Shown here: positions 9,713-20,930 of the stretch, in pieces
Position numbering within the stretch: the first letter of the stretch is position 1
Layout: each line of letters starts with the position of its first letter
Position numbers and translations under genes: made by a program
DNA from: Aradus depressus
Lineage: Eukaryota; Arthropoda; Insecta; Hemiptera; Aradidae
Assembly: GCA_963662175.1 (NCBI GenBank)
Contig: OY759220.1
Span: forward strand, 45,914,136-45,978,135
Direction: 5' to 3'
DNA length: 64,000 bases
The notes under the pieces: model-generated
What the model was told of the DNA's origin: nothing
Database searches by the model: none
The model's input: the letters and a program-made list of their open reading frames with translations, nothing else

Positions 9713-10469
9713 AATATACATGTCTTTGGCCCCGATAACACTGCCGTCTATGTTGAGATTCGGACTACGGAGCCTTGGCTCTGAAGACAAGGTTGCAGCC
9801 CACACCCGGTGCCATTGGGATCCTCTCCAGCAGAAGGAAGGTTAAGGTGAGGTGAAAGTAGACCAGAGGGTCGGACAGTCTTCGTCGGGAGTCAGACCCC
9901 TGGCTCCAGAACTGGAATATAGAAAGTGATGATATGGAAACTCCAAGAAAAGGGACGAAGAGAGAGAAAAAAAAACCAAACCCGAAACGGATAACCGAAG
10001 AAATCGATTTTTAAAACTAGTTTTCCTTCTCGAGTAAGAAAGAAGCTACCACGGATAATGTGAAACTAATTCTTTCAAGCGGATGTTAATTAGTTTTAGT
10101 TTATGGTCTCTCAATGAACGGCTAATTAAAGGTTCCCTGTAGGACAAAAACAACAGGATTGTCAATCTGCGAATGGCCAATGATCATTGCGTATTTTTAT
10201 ATTGTCTTGAAGCCACCAATTTTCAACAACGCGTTAACGGTACCAAAAGTTAGCGCCATGTTCCTAATTTTGTGGGGTTTGGTTGAGTACCGTATTCATC
10301 AACGCGTGGAGCAATCTCCATTTGGTGGACATGAAGAAGGCATGACATGGCGTTGATGATGTCATTTAGCTCTAAGAGGACAACTCTTATCACCGGCGCC
10401 TTCCCCAGCTCGAATTATAGTCCTTCTTTTCCTTTTCCTGATTTCATTTTGGATCAACAGGTGTCTTCT
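9713..10469. other. Unassigned sequence
   Basis: No family match. The stretch near 9770-9920 is richer in G+C than its surroundings but has no sustained open frame. Confidence 0.45.
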
Positions 10470-10545
10470 GAGACATAACCTTGAGCATGCCGTCCTTCGG
10501 AGGGGACGTTAAATGGCGGTCCCGAGCTTGTCAGACTCGTTGAAG
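10470..10545 (+). mobile_element. SINE-A body fragment
   Basis: TTGAGCATGCCGTCCTTCGG and GGGACGTTAAATGGCGGTCC only. Confidence 0.7.
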
Positions 10546-11520
10546 ATCTCATCTTAAGGCTTCTCTGGAATACAAGTTTCATATTTTCGGCAAATCTTAC
10601 ACTTACTCATAAAACTCCAAAAAACCACATAGCCACCATTACTCGGATATGAAATTTGGTCGCGACAGTCAATGGGAACCATCAGTTTGATTCCGATTTT
10701 TCGAATGGCCATTTGTACGGACTAATCAGAAAATTCCCCGGGACTCCTAAATCAGCTAGTTCTAGAATAGATCTGAGGACGCTGGTTTAGCTATAAATTT
10801 CGAGTTATCCAGGAGGATCTGTTCAAAATATTGTCAAAATAAAGTGAACAGCTGTAGAAGACTTGCATAAATTAATGGAACATATACCAGTAGTATATTA
10901 GGTAAAATACCTATATGTTTTCCACACTACCATTACATCTGTACAACTTCTCCAGTGGTTCTGTTGAGGACAGGGGACAACAGTGAAAGAGAGTGAGCGG
11001 AGGTATGAAAGGGAGTGAGTGAGAGATCTCAAGAGGTGAAGTGACCCGCCCCCATCAGCCAACTCAAAACGAACCAGCTATAGGTATTTACGATAGAATC
11101 ATTTTCTATAACTGGTTTGATACCTGTTATCAAATATCAAATCACCTTCTTGATAACAGATAAGCACCTCTGACATGATATATTCCACCGCTTGGGAAGT
11201 TCGTGAAAGCTCTATTACAGTTTGCCACCTCATAAAGTGATTACGAACAGACCCCTGTAAAAATACCTGATTTACTTCTGATCAGATGCATTTATTGTCA
11301 GGCTGTAATCTTGTATTTTATATTTTAATTGGATTTAGTCGTGCCTTCAATTAGATTTATTACTTTCATTTTTTTTCTTTCAATGTCTGCATATCATTTT
11401 TTTTATCCAAAGTCACATCTACCCACTTCTTTTTTGTTTTCATTCAACTATTCCAATTTGATTATTCCATTTTCTTCAAATTTAAGATGGGCTGACGATC
11501 GCTACTCTTTTTTTGTTCTG
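10546..11520. other. No recognisable feature
   Basis: Nearly 1 kb with no repeat match and no convincing open frame. T-rich from 11329. Confidence 0.45.
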
Positions 11521-11716
11521 TGACTCATGCCAGGATCATATAGCCGTTTAGTTACCATGTCTTTAACGAGTATCTAACATTGCAGAGGCTCGAGACCATC
11601 GTTAACGTATTTACTTCCTAGATAAGAAAAAAAAAGAAAAAACCTAAAGGCCTCGGCCGGGTTTTGAACCCGCGATCTTGAGCTGAATAAGCGAACACGC
11701 TTCCTCTAGTCGATCG
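11521..11716 (-). mobile_element. SINE-A copy, internally deleted
   Basis: TGACTCATGCCAGGATCATA joins to TTTAACGAGTATCTAACATT. The head GCCGGGTTTTGAACCCGCG preserves a good box B complement. Confidence 0.8.
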
Positions 11717-12620
11717 TAGAAAGCGAGCTACCGGCGTCCGAAGGTGAATATCTACTACATTGATCGTTGTTTTTGTTAAGGTTGTTAACAAGTCACAACA
11801 TGACAACAACGCATCGCTACTACACACATCAAGTCCGTTGTAGATACTCCCTTCAAGACACTTCTCTCTTTCTTTCTCTCTTTAAGACACTTCTTTCTTT
11901 TCCTCTTTCTCTTTATAACTTTCTCTCTTTCTCTTTAAGACACTTTTTTAACCTTGCAGTAGCAATTTGCTTTTCCACAGGTAAAAAGGGACAGGTGTGT
12001 AGTAGCGGTAAGATGTTGGGTTTGCTAAAGATTAGTTTAAGAAATTGTATACTTCTTTTGTTTATTACCAACCACTTCTCATGTTATATCTCATTAATAA
12101 TAAATTAAATGGTACCTATATAAAGTAATAGTAAATTTTTTTCTAGGTCTATAAAAAACTGTTTTATTATGAGCTTATTATTTCCACTTACGACTTTTTA
12201 CCTGCAAATATAATACCCCATGAAAGGAAAACTAATGACATATTAAAACATTTGCTGCATTTTTTCACATATTTTCGAGCGATTTATATTTTGTAATAAA
12301 ACATAACTATATATCATGATGTGACTTGAGAACCTCCGACGAGGCCAACGGCAACTCTGTCGAGAAGGGTTGTCCGTCAAGGACCAGACCGATATAGGTT
12401 CCACTGGGGTAATGTGTCTTGTAATGTTGTGTTTATCTTCTAAGAATGGTATGTTTATGATGGTAGTGTTACGTTATGTTCAAAACGATATTGAATTTAA
12501 TATTAAATTACATGAATTATTTTTGTTATGGCCCCAGAACTGAACACCGTGTTCAGATAATGAGGCAACCGTTCAATCCCAAAAACCCAGCAACTCTAAT
12601 ATATGTTGTGGTAATAGAAG
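11717..12620. other. Low-complexity CTTT tract and unassigned DNA
   Basis: 11855-11945 is a degenerate CTTT/CTCTTT tract that props open a spurious plus-strand frame. The rest shows nothing recognisable. Confidence 0.5.
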
Positions 12621-13297
12621 TTGTGTAAAATAAATAAAAAAATAAAAATATAAACAATAATTGAATTAATAATGAAAAATAATAATTAAATAAACAAACA
12701 ATAAATTACCAATTATAATTACCGTATTTCCTGTAGAATTTTTATAATTGGTCTTCTATTTAATTTTGATTTCTACAGTAGTTTTCGAAAAGGTATTTAT
12801 AAAAAATAATTAAATTAACCAACTTTTCATTTGGATTTCTAAAGAGATGCCGTTTTTAATAATTTTAAATAATATTAAATCTAATCCAAAGGTTTTCAAA
12901 TTATCTTACTGGGCCAACAGGGAAAGTGAATAGAATAGAATTTACGAGAACAAATATTGTGTTTATTTTCTTAAATCAATATATTTCTGGGCATATATCC
13001 TGTACATATAAACAAACAACAGTACCTTCTTTGCGGATCAATTTCACCGTCAATTCACTCCTATTTAGTTCATTACACTTTAAGCCTAAACAACACTCTC
13101 CACATACTCAGACCGTCCCCATTCAACCCAGGCCTCGTCTCTCTCTACACACACTAAAAAACAGCTGATGGCCGTGTTTTGTTTTTTACTGACTTTTGTT
13201 TTAAAAGAAATGGTTTCTTATTAGAGAAAAATAAATATAATTAATTTTTTTATTATTATTAATAATTTAATGTGTGTATTATTTTTATACATCACAA
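12621..13297 (+). mobile_element. Rep-B copy 2
   Basis: Ends TTGTGTAAAATAAATA and ATTTTTATACATCACAA. Shares GTATTTCCTGTAG, GCATATATCCTGTACATATA, TTCACCGTCAATTCACTCCT and CTCTCTACACACACTAAAAA with copy 1 in the same order. Confidence 0.65.
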
Positions 13298-13309
13298 TGT
13301 ATCAATATA

Positions 13310-13447
13310 CTAACCCATAGCCACCTCATCAACAGGGTGACGGCTCCGGGCTGTGGCAAGTGTGGAGCCTGGCCTCTCGCAGTAAGCCACATCCTGGAGG
13401 AGTGCCTCGGAAATAGCGCTCTGCTAGCAGGCGATATGACCTCGTAG
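13310..13447 (+). pseudogene. LINE ORF2 C-terminus, partner of SINE-A
   Basis: An open frame of about 45 codons reads LTHSHLINRVTAPGCGKCG, then AWPLAVSHILEECL, and stops at TAG 13445-13447. The pattern H-L-I...C-x2-C...H-I-L-x2-C matches the Cys/His motif at the very C-terminus of I/jockey-type LINE ORF2 proteins, downstream of the RNase H region. This knuckle is thought to bind nucleic acid. Everything upstream is lost by 5' truncation. The last codons and 3' UTR (from GCGCTCTG at about 13415) are the same sequence as the SINE-A 3' end. The clade assignment is tentative; the LINE identity is fairly secure. Confidence 0.75.
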
Positions 13448-13485
13448 TTAAAGCCCGGGCATGAGCCATAAAACCTAACCTAACC
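13312..13485 (+). mobile_element. 5'-truncated LINE 3' end with CCTAA-type tail
   Basis: The ORF2 end is followed by AGTTAAAGCCCGGGCATGAG and CCATAAAACCTAACCTAACC. A possible 6-bp target duplication TATACT lies at 13306-13311 and 13486-13491; it is too short to be decisive. Inserted 15 bp after the right end of Rep-B copy 2. Confidence 0.7.
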
Positions 13486-13491
13486 TATACT

Positions 13492-14690
13492 GTAATGTAA
13501 ACATACGGTCCCCACGGCAACAAATGTAGAAACGAAGTGAATATAAAAAGAACTCATTTAAAGAAACAAAATTACATAAAGATTAAATTTAAGGACCAAT
13601 AAGAACAGTTATTTCCACATTTGAAAAGTAAAAAGTACAAAAAAACAAGTTTTGAAAGTTTGAACTGCCATAGTATATTCATAATACAAAATAGTATACC
13701 CTTGAAGAAATTGTGAAAAATGTTTATCTCACCTACTTACCATAGAATCAATATACGAAATAACCAAAGTTATCACTGAGTGTCTGTCTTATCGTCGACG
13801 ACATTTTCAAGGAAATTTCTAAGCAGTGACTTGAAGGAGCAATATTTAAATAAGTGATTTCCATTTCAACAGTTATTTTTTGGGTTAATAATATTATTTA
13901 TTTATTTATAAATAAAATACACATATACAAATAATTCGAAAATCAAAAATCATATACCAAAGACGACCTCTTGGTCAGATAACAGTCAGAGTGTAGTCGT
14001 CATAATTTACATATATAGAAAAAATTAAGTAGATCTTGAACTTAGCGTTCCAATATAGAACAACAAAATACAATTACAACTTGTTTAAAAATCAAATTAT
14101 ACCTTTGCCTAAGTACATAATAAATTTTATTTATGAACAAAAAAGAATCTTATCAATATAAATATATCTTTGACCTTTAAAATTTAAATCAAAATAATCA
14201 TAGTTTTCTGGTTCGGTATACTAATATTAATTTCAGATATTAATTGTGAATAAATAGTGAATAATAATAGGATTAAATAGTAATAAATAATATATAATTA
14301 TATATAATATTAAGAAAAATAGAATAGATAGAATTAGATCACAATAATGATTTAAATTGTATTCTGGTTTAACTATGATATTTTTGGCTCGTCTACAATA
14401 ATTAGCTAGAGAGATCCAACATTTTCCATTCAAGACCTCATCATTTCATCGCCGGTTTGTTGTTCACTTGCGTTAGTAATTTTCTTGTCCTATATATTTA
14501 ATAGCTGATTTGTAAACATGCAAACAGCCGTTACAAATGTCTCTTATAAATCAATAAAAAAATTATTATAATTATTATTGCTATTAACGATGTAAGTTTC
14601 CTTTTTTTCTATGCTGTCAATTTTTAATATCTATAAATGTAAAATATAATACTGGGACCGTTAGCACTTTTCGAGAAGAACTGCTTCCAA
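13492..14690. other. AT-rich sequence, nothing seen
   Basis: 1.2 kb of AT-rich DNA with runs of ATAAT/TTAAT. No repeat-family match or credible open frame. Confidence 0.5.
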
Positions 14691-15640
14691 TGTTGAACTG
14701 AAGCCCGGGCATGAGTCACAAAGAGAAATAGAAAAAGATAAAGTTGTGGGTGATGCACTGTCAATGTTGAATTGAAGCCCGGGCATGAGGCAGGAGTCAC
14801 AAATAGAAATATAAAAAGATAAAGTTGTGGGTGATGCACTGTCAATGTTGAATTGAAGTCCGAGCATGAGGCAGGAGTCACAAAGAGAAATAGAAAAAGA
14901 TAAAGTTGTGGGTGATGCACTGTCAATGTTGAACTGAAGCCCGGGCATGAGTCACAAATAGAAATATAAAAAGATAAAGTTGTGGGTGATGCACTGTCAA
15001 TGTTGAATTGAAGCCCGGGCATGAGGCAGGAGTCACAAATAGAAATATAAAAAGATAAAGTTGTGGGTGATGCACTGTCAATGTTGAATTGAAGTCCGAG
15101 CATGAGGCAGGAGTCACAAAGAGAAATAGAAAAAGATAAAGTTGTGGGTGATGCACTGTCAATGTTGAACTGAAGCCCGGGCATGAGTCACAAATAGAAA
15201 TATAAAAAGATAAAGTTGTGGGTGATGCACTGTCAATGTTGAATTGAAGTCCGGGCATGAGGCAGGAGTCACAAAGAGAAATAGAAAAAGATAAAGTTGT
15301 GGGTGATGCACTGTCAATGTTGAATTGAAGCCCGGGCATGAGGCAGGAGTCACAAATAGAAATATAAAAAGATAAAGTTGTGGGTGATGCACTGTCAATG
15401 TTGAATTGAAGTCCGGGCATGAGGCAGGAGTCACAAAGAGAAATAGAAAAAGATAAAGTTGTGGGTGATGCACTGTCAATGTTGAATTGAAGCCCGGGCA
15501 TGAGAAGGGGTCACAAATAGAAATATAAAAAGATAAAGTTGTGGGTGATGCACTGTCAATGTTGAATTGAAGTCCGGGCATGAGGCAGGAGTCACAAAGA
15601 GAAATAGAAAAAGATAAAGTTGTGGGTGATGCACTGTCAA
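14691..15640. repeat. Chimeric satellite, 12 units of 74-81 bp, higher-order
   Basis: Twelve units: three of 74 bp, eight of 81 bp and one of 80 bp. Each unit starts with the SINE-A tail phrase GAAGCCCGGGCATGAGTCAC, passes an A-rich AGAAATAGAAAAAGATAAAG-type stretch and ends GTGGGTGATGCACTGTCAATG, resembling the Rep-A terminus. Units 2-7 form two P-Q-R trimers and units 8-12 alternate Q and P, so the array changes from trimer to dimer periodicity. The 81-bp unit is 27 codons, which creates long but meaningless minus-strand open frames. Confidence 0.95.
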
Positions 15641-15805
15641 TGTACTTCCCCCTATGAATTATTCAATAAAGTTGTCGCTCTCTCTTCAAAACATAAGGGC
15701 TTCTGAATGCTCACACTAAATATTGTGACGATTCAGTTATTACAACGGTATGTCGATACACATTCATTCTAACGAGAGTTATCGTGTTCACTCACAAGCA
15801 AACAT
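15641..15805 (-). repeat. Rep-A fragment continuing from the satellite
   Basis: The last satellite unit runs directly into TACTTCCCCCTATGAATTAT, the Rep-A terminus, then through CATTCATTCTAACGAGAGTT and ATCGTGTTCAC. Confidence 0.8.
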
Positions 15806-15817
15806 AGAATTCAATTA

Positions 15818-16290
15818 TTTAGTTTCCCAGCTATAAGAAGCACATAGAAAGTACATAGGAAGTTATTTAGTCGGTCGGAAATTCGATGTTCAGTTGTCAC
15901 CGGAATTTCTTGTTTTCCATCGAAGTGAATGACTACAGGTTAGGTTAGGTTTTATGACTCATACCCGGGCATTAACTATGAGGTCATATCCCCTACTATC
16001 AGAGCGCTCTTTCGTCACTCTGGTGGACATGAGCCCGACTCTACTGTGGAACTAAATTTTGCCTACCCTAAATTTTTATTCACCTAGGGTAAGGGGTCTT
16101 TAACGAGTCCCATCTTTAACGCTTAACATCCCATCCGAAGGACAGCGTGCTTAAGTTTATTTTACCTCCCAGATAAAATAAAGTAAAGGCCTCGGCAGGG
16201 TTACGATCCCAAGTGCTTTAGCTCCGAAGATAAGCACGCATACCACTGAGCTACCGGCGCCCTCGTGAATGACTTTACGTCCCTGTTATA
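15818..16290 (+). repeat. Rep-A 5' part carrying a SINE-A insertion
   Basis: Rep-A from CCCAGCTATAAGAAGCACAT to TCTTGTTTTCCATCGAAG is broken by the SINE-A at 15935-16264. Confidence 0.75.
15935..16264 (-). mobile_element. SINE-A, full length, 10-bp target duplication
   Basis: Flanked by GTGAATGACT at 15925-15934 and 16265-16274. Antisense: the tail GGTTAGGTTAGGTTTTATGA at the left is the TTAGG-like subtype. The body holds ATCCGAAGGACAGCGTGC, and the head ACCACTGAGCTACCGGCGCC is intact. Box B is degraded (TTACGATCCC). Confidence 0.95.
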
Positions 16291-16724
16291 TTAATGAATA
16301 GACCGTTTTACTCTTGATTTAAACTGTTACCTATTGATGTAAAAAAATGTAATGTTTTCATTATTATAGTTTATTGTAAATGTCGATTTGGTATAAGATA
16401 ATATTTTTATAGCTTCTTAAATACATTTTCCCAAAATTATAACTCGGCTACTCGTAACGATGCCTTGTTTAAGTAGCAGTGCAGTTTGGGTTTGGGAAAA
16501 TGTCCCCCCCCCCCCCCCCCCCCCCCCCCCCATGCCTTCCCGCCTTCCCACGTGCCCCCACCCTTCAAACAGTCTGCAGGTATCGTCATTACAAGCCCTC
16601 CAACTCCAAGAGATCAATGGATAAAAATAGAACTATCTCTCTTCCTCGCTCTCAGAAGGAAAACATACAAAAAAATTGTACTTACGAAGTCTTGCTTTAA
16701 AAAAGTAATATACTTAAATTTGTT
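16291..16724. other. Unassigned DNA with C28 tract
   Basis: AT-rich left half, then a run of 28 C at 16504-16531 followed by a C-rich stretch. The tract opens proline- or glycine-rich false frames on both strands. Confidence 0.55.
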
Positions 16725-16984
16725 TTACTTACCCAGCAATATGAAGTATAGGGGAAGTTATGTAATCGGTCAGACATTTTATGTTTAGTTTTCACCGAAA
16801 TACCATGTTTTCCGACATCCTGATTCCAAAAAATAAAAAATCTGTGTGTGTCTGTGGACACGGTAACTGCCGATAGAATGATTGTATCGGCATGCAATTT
16901 AGGAAGTCTCTAAGTTCGTCAACTATCGACTTTCAGCTCTAATGGTCAATTCATACTGGGCAAGTATATATTGCCGGTGAATTT
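16725..16984 (+). repeat. Rep-A copy with central deletion
   Basis: TACTTACCCAGCAATATGAA to CTGGGCAAGTATATATTGCC and GGTGAATTT. Two of the three internal repeats are missing. Confidence 0.85.
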
Positions 16985-17126
16985 AATAAAAGACCACAGA
17001 AACATCTTTAAAATTTTCAACACAAAATCCATTTATCATTTATTTATATATCAAACAGAATAAACATTATTTTTTGATCACGGTTAAATGGAACAATACT
17101 TTCATTGAAAATAAATCATTTGAAAT

Positions 17127-17476
17127 ATCTTAAATTCATCATCATCATCATCCTCGGCGCTACAGCTCCTTTCGAGCCTTGGCTTCCTCCAGAGACTTCT
17201 CCAAAAGATTCCTTTCCAGCGCAAGCGTGCTCCAGACTTGCACCCGAAGGTTCCTTGCGTCCCCATCGACTGCGTCCATCCATCTCTTCCTTGGTCTTCC
17301 TTGTCCTCTGTTTCCCTCCGGGATCACTAGCGTCAGTCTTCGTGGGATTTCGGCCTCCTGCATCCTCTGCACATGGCCTGCCCATCGTACCTCGCCAGTC
17401 TTATCACGTCTGTGACTTTAGGTTCTCCAAACTCCGTAGCGACCTCGGCATAATTTTTATTTTTAAATCTTAAATT
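17127..17476 (-). mobile_element. 5'-truncated LINE, 10-bp target duplication
   Basis: ATCTTAAATT occurs at 17127-17136 and 17467-17476, bounding a 330-bp insert whose 3' end (left side) is a GAT trinucleotide tail, seen on the plus strand as TCATCATCATCATCATCC. The insert encodes a LINE C-terminus on the minus strand. Confidence 0.85.
17156..17440 (-). pseudogene. LINE ORF2 C-terminal fragment
   Basis: The minus-strand frames read EVRWAGHVQRMQEAEIPRR, then GQGRPRKRWMDAVDGDARNL, and end ...EAKARKEL-stop at about 17160. The W-A-G-H-V-x-R-M and G-R-P-x-K-R-W-x-D motifs are the familiar C-terminal signature of many invertebrate LINE ORF2 proteins, downstream of the reverse transcriptase domain. 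Further upstream the reading continues in another frame (EPKVTDVIRLARYDGQAM), so there is at least one frameshift. The catalytic domain is absent, and the piece is a dead 5'-truncated insertion. Confidence 0.85.
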
Positions 17477-18249
17477 ATATGGATTTTTTTTTGTCAAATA
17501 AAGCTCATTTTGACATTTTTTTTTCAAATAAAAATTATTTGAAATAAATACCTATTAGTTACTCAAATAAAAAATGCCCATGTCTGGAGTCACCCAGAAC
17601 AACAATGCTCTTCTGCGCATGCGCTGTCACAGAAAATTTTAAAATGGACATTTTTACTGTACATTTTCAATTATGGAAAAAGTGATATTGAGAGAGCAAC
17701 AGGTTTCGAGCGATCGTTGTGTGCAGAGTGCTGCCTGGAGGGATCTAGGACGGGGAGTTGACACACAGTATTTGACAATTATTTGTACAACTTACTTTCA
17801 CAAGAAGGCATCCATCTCTTCTATGTCGAACATGACACGCCAAAATAGCGTCTGAATAGCGCTACGGATAATGTACCTACTCCAGGGTTGCCGAAATACC
17901 TGAAAGCACTTCTGTGGACACTTCAATAAGTTCACACTTTCACTTCAGTCCAAATATAACAGAAGCATCAAGACTTCTTCTAGCCAAGGAGACTACATCA
18001 AGTTCACCAGTTTCCCTCTACATGGAAGTGTGATATGATCACGCATTGACGAGTTCCGCGTGGTCAAGATTCTCTTAAATTCGTGTGCTATTCTGAAGAT
18101 TTGAACACCTTCATCGATCTAACGATCTAACAGAGACAGGTCTCGCCTGAGGCGGATTTACAGACACAATCGCGCCTAATCGAGGCTCCCAGAATGCCTA
18201 GTGAGATGCGCTCCAATAATCCGCTCCTGGACCTCGCAATTCATTTTCG
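17477..18249. other. Unassigned sequence
   Basis: No family match. One plus-strand frame of about 60 codons at 17673-17855 is not recognisable. Confidence 0.45.
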
Positions 18250-18452
18250 GACCATCACCTTGAGCTCGTCATCCTTCGAACGGGACGTTAAGCTATGGTC
18301 CTGTTACTAAGTACCTAGTACTTAGTTATTAAAAATCATTACCCTAGATGAAAATTTAGGACCTCCCACAGTAGAGTCGGACTCATGTCCACCAGAATGA
18401 CGAAACAGCTCTGTGGTAGTAGGCGCGTGCTTGAGTCACAATAACTAACTGA
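18250..18452 (+). mobile_element. SINE-A copy, head missing
   Basis: TTGAGCTCGTCATCCTTCGA to TGAGTCACAATAACTAACT. The tRNA-like head is gone. The tail is of the AACTAAC type. Confidence 0.8.
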
Positions 18453-18777
18453 TAATAACGTTCTTCTTTTCTCTCCATCCCTTATACCTTATCGATGTCA
18501 GGACCTCGCACCCATCTCTTCTACATTATCTGTCCAGAAGTATTCTATTCAGGTCTACGTTTTACAGCTGCAAGCCTGAACATGTGCTTCTAACGCCATC
18601 CTCTGTCTCTTCTTCTCTGTGGTCTTGTCTACAACTTTAACTGCCTGCTTAGGAGAGAGGTCGGACCCGAAGATCTCTTGTATTTCTCACCCGGAATCGC
18701 ATTTCGGCTGCTGGAAGTTGGGACATGGCCATTATCTCCTGACGCCCAGCTCAGATCTACTTAGCAAGAGCTCAGAC
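18453..18777. other. Possible old LINE remnant, weak
   Basis: On the minus strand, a short frame LPAAEMRFRVRNTRDLRV is reminiscent of the AEMR-x-L-R motif in LINE C-termini, but it is too short and isolated to call. Confidence 0.25.
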
Positions 18778-18990
18778 TAATACTCATGTCCGGGCTTTAA
18801 TTACGAGGTCATATTGCCTACTACCAGAAAGTTCTTTCGTCGCTTTCGTAGACATGAGTTTAGTTACTTAGGATAGGGTTTTTAACGAGTATCTGACATT
18901 GTACATGCTCGGAATCATCGCTTAACGCCCCATCCGAAGGACGGTGTGCTCAAAGTTTTTTCCACCTTCCAGATAGAACACTTAAGAGAC
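18778..18990 (-). mobile_element. SINE-A copy, head missing
   Basis: ACTCATGTCCGGGCTTTAAT through ATCCGAAGGACGGTGTGC, ending in a degraded CCTTCCAGATAGAACAC. Confidence 0.8.
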
Positions 18991-19321
18991 TGTCAGTTCC
19001 ATCATGGGAAAAGTTAACCCTTCATAATTTAATCCTCAAAACACTCCTCAAATCAGACGATTATGTAGTTACACATTCCTCTTGTAACCGGGCGCACGAG
19101 GATAGCACCACGTTAGCGAAGTTGATGTATATAAGCTATGGTAAAGAAGTCTCTGCACGCAGTTCTGCGTAAAAAGAAAGGCAGTCACAGGAGGCTCAAC
19201 TCGAGGTATTACCAATCAAGCGTGCGCATAAGCTGACTTCTATGTAAATTCGCGGAATCCTCCTACCACGCGGAGTCTGCGTAAAGTTGGTAGATTTCCA
19301 TAGTACATATTAACTTTCTTT

Positions 19322-19905
19322 TCTGTTCTACATTCCCGATTGTACAAAGTATAGAAGTAGGGGTTGTCTGCCAAATCCGTGCGGCTATTTCGCTTTCAAT
19401 CGATCACGGGAGCGCACCAGAGATAGTCAATAGTACCTACTAACGATATATTGATAGTATTCGAAAACTCTTGATACAAAGAATGTGTCGATTCGAAATT
19501 TTAGTTAATTAGTTATTATGACTCATGCCCGGGCTTTAACTACGAGGTCATATCGCCTACTACCAGAGCGCTCTTTTGTCTCTCAGGTGGACATGAGCCT
19601 GATTCTACTGTGGGAGTAAAGACATTTTTATTCACGTAGGGCAGGGGTCTTTAGCGAGTACCAGGCATCGTACAGACTCGGGGCCATCGCATAACATCCC
19701 GTCCGAAGGACGGCTTGCTTAAGTTTCTTTTACCTCCCAGATAAAATAAACTAAAGGCCTCGGCCGGGTTTCGAACCCACGACCTTGAGCTCAGAAGGCA
19801 AGCACGCGTACCATTGAGCTACTGGCACCCTCTTCAAAATTTTTTTTTTAAATTCAAACCCCACATGGACGACATCTGTTAATTTTTGTAATACCCCTCC
19901 TGCGC
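19322..19905 (+). repeat. Rep-A copy carrying a SINE-A insertion
   Basis: CGATTGTACAAAGTATAGAAG to ATTCGAAATTTTAG, interrupted, then AAATTCAAACCCCACATGGA and CGACATCTGTTAATTTT. Confidence 0.75.
19509..19831 (-). mobile_element. SINE-A, near full length
   Basis: TTAGTTATTATGACTCATGC to ACCATTGAGCTACTGGCACC. Box B complement GGGTTTCGAACCCACG intact. A possible 7-bp duplication AAATTTT in the flanking Rep-A is not distinctive enough to be sure. Confidence 0.9.
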
Positions 19906-20288
19906 CCCGGCCCTGGCTGTTTCTGCCGATGGGAGAACTCGAGTCCTCTATCTTCTGCTAACCATCCACCATCTTAGATTTTTTTTTTTTTTTTCCTATT
20001 ATATATTTGAATGAAGAACAGGTTACGAAAATACCCATCCATATATGACGATGATATCTCAAGTACCTACCTAGCCAACGGATGTCTAATGACCAAAACA
20101 ATAATTTTGAGTTTGATCATTTCAAATCAGTAATTTATTACATACTTCATAGTTACGTACTTACTTAATTAAAGTAGAGCGGTTTTATTACTTTATGACC
20201 GTTAGATAGTTCATAAAATGCACTCATTACAGCGAGTTGTGCTGCCCCTTATTTGGGAGTCTCTGAGATCCACTTCAATTGAGACTGG
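19906..20288. other. No recognisable feature
   Basis: A short C-rich segment near 19905-19930 and a T14 run near 19979; otherwise AT-rich. Confidence 0.45.
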
Positions 20289-20352
20289 GTTAGTTAGTTA
20301 TCATGACTCATGCCCGGGCTTTAACTACAAGGTCATGTTGCCTACTACCACA
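20289..20352 (-). mobile_element. SINE-A/LINE 3' end only
   Basis: About 60 bp: GTTAGTTAGTTATCATGACT to GTTGCCTACTACCA. Because SINE-A and its LINE share this end, either could be the source. Confidence 0.7.
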
Positions 20353-20632
20353 CTAAAACACTTCCATCTTGATCCACGATCATTACAATAGTGAAAATAG
20401 CGTCCTCACGCTTGGTTGGCCATTTTTTCAAAACATAGCAATACATAACTTACATAAATATCTAAATAACAAAATAAACTAATACTATTTTTATTATATC
20501 CAAAATTAGTGTAAATTAATTAATTGCATTTAATTTATATACATAATAAATAATAAATATACAAAAAAATTATTCATTTGAAAACAAAGAGGTATAAAAA
20601 AAACTCTGATATTAATTAAATTTAATAATAGG

Positions 20633-20930
20633 TTAGGTTAGGTTTTATGACTCATGCCCGGGCTTTAACAACGAGGTCATATCGCCTACTACCAGAGCGC
20701 TCTTTCGTCACTCTGGTGGACATGAGCCCGACTCTACTGTGGGAGTCCTAAATTTTGCCTACCCTAAATTTTTATTCATCTAGGGTAGGAGTCTTTAACG
20801 AGTACCTGACATCGTACAGGCTCGGGACCATCGCTTAACGTCCCATCCGAAGGACGGCGTGCTAAGGGCCTCGGTCGGGCTTCGAACCCACGTTCTTGAG
20901 CTCAGAATGCAAGCACGCATACCACTGAAG
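20633..20930 (-). mobile_element. SINE-A copy with TTAGG-like tail
   Basis: GGTTAGGTTAGGTTTTATGA to CACGCATACCACTG. Lacks the TTTACCTCCCAGATAAAATAA block and the last head bases. Confidence 0.88.

Noticed and set aside
11767..12108. 113-codon plus-strand open frame
   Set aside because: Driven by the CTTT-rich tract; low-complexity leucine, serine and phenylalanine with no domain.
14624..15581. Long minus-strand open frames with a 27-residue repeat
   Set aside because: They exist only because most satellite units are 81 bp long. The 74- and 80-bp units shift the frame, and the same peptide appears in overlapping frames.
16417..16788. Proline- and glycine-rich frames around the C28 tract
   Set aside because: Artefact of the homopolymer.
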